This document shows, in pieces, positions 7,105 through 7,698 of a stretch of 7,698 nt of DNA; within the stretch, counting starts at the first letter, position 1; each line of letters starts with the position of its first letter. Source of the DNA: Saprospiraceae bacterium (GTDB lineage Bacteria > Bacteroidota > Bacteroidia > Chitinophagales > Saprospiraceae); the NCBI GenBank assembly GCA_023300255.1, contig JALZWC010000733.1, positions 1-7,698 on the forward strand. Direction: 5' to 3'. A program made the translations under genes and the position numbers. The notes beneath the pieces are model-generated. The model was not told the origin of the DNA and did no database searches. It saw only the letters and a program-made list of their open reading frames with translations.

Positions 7105-7343
7105 TTTTTAATTATAATGTAAAGATGCACGTATTGGAAGGAATAAATCAAGGTCTAGCATAAAAAAATTATTATACGTGTATAAACGTATTTAGCTAAA
7201 CGATTGATTTAAAAGAAACTACAAATAAATTTTATATTAAATTATTTTTTAATATTATATTTTTAGATAACTTTTTAATATTTGGCATCACGTTCGTTGT
7301 GCGTTTTAGAAGCTTGCACTTCTTTTTTTATTTGAATTGAAAG

Positions 7344-7481
7344 GAGTGTAAAATAAAGTTGGGGCCATTTCTACCCAATTGGTCCGATCACTTCCTGTAA
7401 TCGAATCTAGCTGCACGTTTCATCCGACCACTGGAAGTGATCGGATGAATTCTTTCACTGTTCCAACTTTATTTTACACTC
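7344..7481. mobile_element. 138-bp MITE-like palindromic element with perfect 19-bp terminal inverted repeats
   Basis: GAGTGTAAAATAAAGTTGG (7344-7362) and its exact reverse complement (7463-7481) bound the element. Inside, TCCGATCACTTCC (7383-7395) is the exact reverse complement of 7433-7445. Pairing continues inward in short blocks (7397-7398, 7401-7403 and 7405-7406 with 7430-7431, 7425-7427 and 7422-7423). Almost the whole element therefore folds into one hairpin around CTAGCTGCACGTTT. A 3-bp AAG lies at both borders (7341-7343 and 7482-7484) and could be a target-site duplication, though 3 bp is weak. It encodes no protein. A nonautonomous transposable element is the best reading; a large REP-type repeat is the alternative. 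Confidence 0.65.
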
Positions 7482-7490
7482 AAGAGAAAT

Positions 7491-7660
7491 AAGTGTAAAA
7501 TAATTTAGGGGCAAGTTCGAGCGGCTTAACATCCCTACCTCTACCCCTTGTCATTCCGCAGGAATCTGTACAACCTCTACATCCTCGTATATTAGTCTAA
7601 GGAACGTGTATGAAATAACTTCGTAATTTAGGCTGCTTCTTTTGCCCTTATTTTTCACTT
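7491..7660. mobile_element. Possible second, diverged element with related ends
   Basis: Bases 7491-7512 match the left end of the first element (7344-7365) at 18 of 22 positions. At 7648-7660 the sequence matches the reverse complement of 7491-7503 at 12 of 13 positions, and inside these arms GGGC (7509-7512) pairs with GCCC (7644-7647). This suggests a roughly 170-bp element starting nine bases after the first. The interior is unlike the first element and holds a GTCATTCC-type hairpin (7550-7566). AT-rich sequence makes chance similarity possible. Confidence 0.35.
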
Positions 7661-7698
7661 TGTAAATAGTCACTATATCAACATAACTCCTATTTACA
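7661..7698. repeat. 9-bp inverted repeat at the right window edge
   Basis: TGTAAATAG (7661-7669) and CTATTTACA (7690-7698) are exact reverse complements with a 20-nt spacer. The repeat begins directly after the possible second element and may continue past the window, so its full extent cannot be seen. Confidence 0.4.

Larger units (their letters stand above)
6714..7343. other. AT-rich noncoding stretch without a gene
   Basis: All three frames on both strands are broken by frequent stops, and no start with a ribosome binding site opens a credible small ORF. Several A and T runs of six to nine bases occur (for example 6807-6816, 6842-6848, 7162-7168 and 7323-7329), and such DNA may be bent. 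A slightly more GC-rich patch at 7023-7072 contains two AATCGG copies. Near the right end a 5-bp stem (7308-7312 with 7319-7323) leads into a T run, a weak plus-strand terminator with no gene before it. The inverted repeats in this stretch are listed separately. Confidence 0.7.

Noticed and set aside
7230..7283. AT-only inverted and direct repeats (for example two TTTTTAATATT copies)
   Set aside because: Such matches are expected by chance in DNA that is almost entirely A and T here.
7338..7350. AAAGGAG followed by GTG as a start site
   Set aside because: The GTG is followed at once by TAA, so no ORF results; the purine run overlaps the end of the palindromic element.

Overview
The window looks like a piece of an AT-rich Bacteroidota chromosome, most likely from the Saprospiria (the Aureispira/Haliscomenobacter/Lewinella type). 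This rests on one giant secreted protein that ends in a type IX secretion (T9SS) type A sorting domain. Before that domain it carries a carboxypeptidase-regulatory-like domain, a dockerin-like segment and a cohesin-like segment, an order that I recall as common in that group. The lineage is inferred from architecture, not from a marker gene.

Layout. Bases 1-260 are noncoding. They hold an inverted repeat at the left edge (1-68), a 26-nt copy of a dispersed repeat core (96-121), a strong intrinsic terminator for the minus strand (124-157) and a folded 3' UTR (199-252). Bases 261-6437 (minus strand) are the only convincing gene: a 2058-residue, multi-domain, cysteine-rich cell-surface or secreted protein. 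In order it has a long n-region and signal segment, a CUB-like domain, divergent Ig/HYR-like modules, five tandem 88-residue HYR-like repeats (264 bp each, 3891-5204), more HYR-like modules, then the C-terminal regulatory-like, dockerin-like, cohesin-like and T9SS sorting modules. No catalytic domain is recognisable, so it is best called a large adhesin-like or structural surface protein. Its substrate or partner cannot be told from sequence.

Bases 6438-7698 hold no credible ORF. Next to the gene is a series of small hairpins (6559-6713), some terminator-like on the minus strand. Next comes a very AT-rich stretch with a terminator-like structure (6968-7030) and an operator-like palindrome with a promoter-like motif (7077-7104), which together could bound an unannotated small RNA. 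From 7344 there is a 138-bp, almost fully palindromic element with perfect 19-bp terminal inverted repeats (7344-7481). Nine bases later comes what looks like a second, more diverged element with related ends (7491-7660). The core of the first element recurs at 96-121, so the gene lies between two copies of a dispersed, MITE-like or REP-like repeat family.

No tRNA, rRNA, CRISPR array, transposase or multi-gene operon is visible. The gene appears to be a single transcription unit with its own terminator. I see no evidence of a complete novel system here. The palindromic element family and the candidate minus-strand small RNA are the parts most worth checking.
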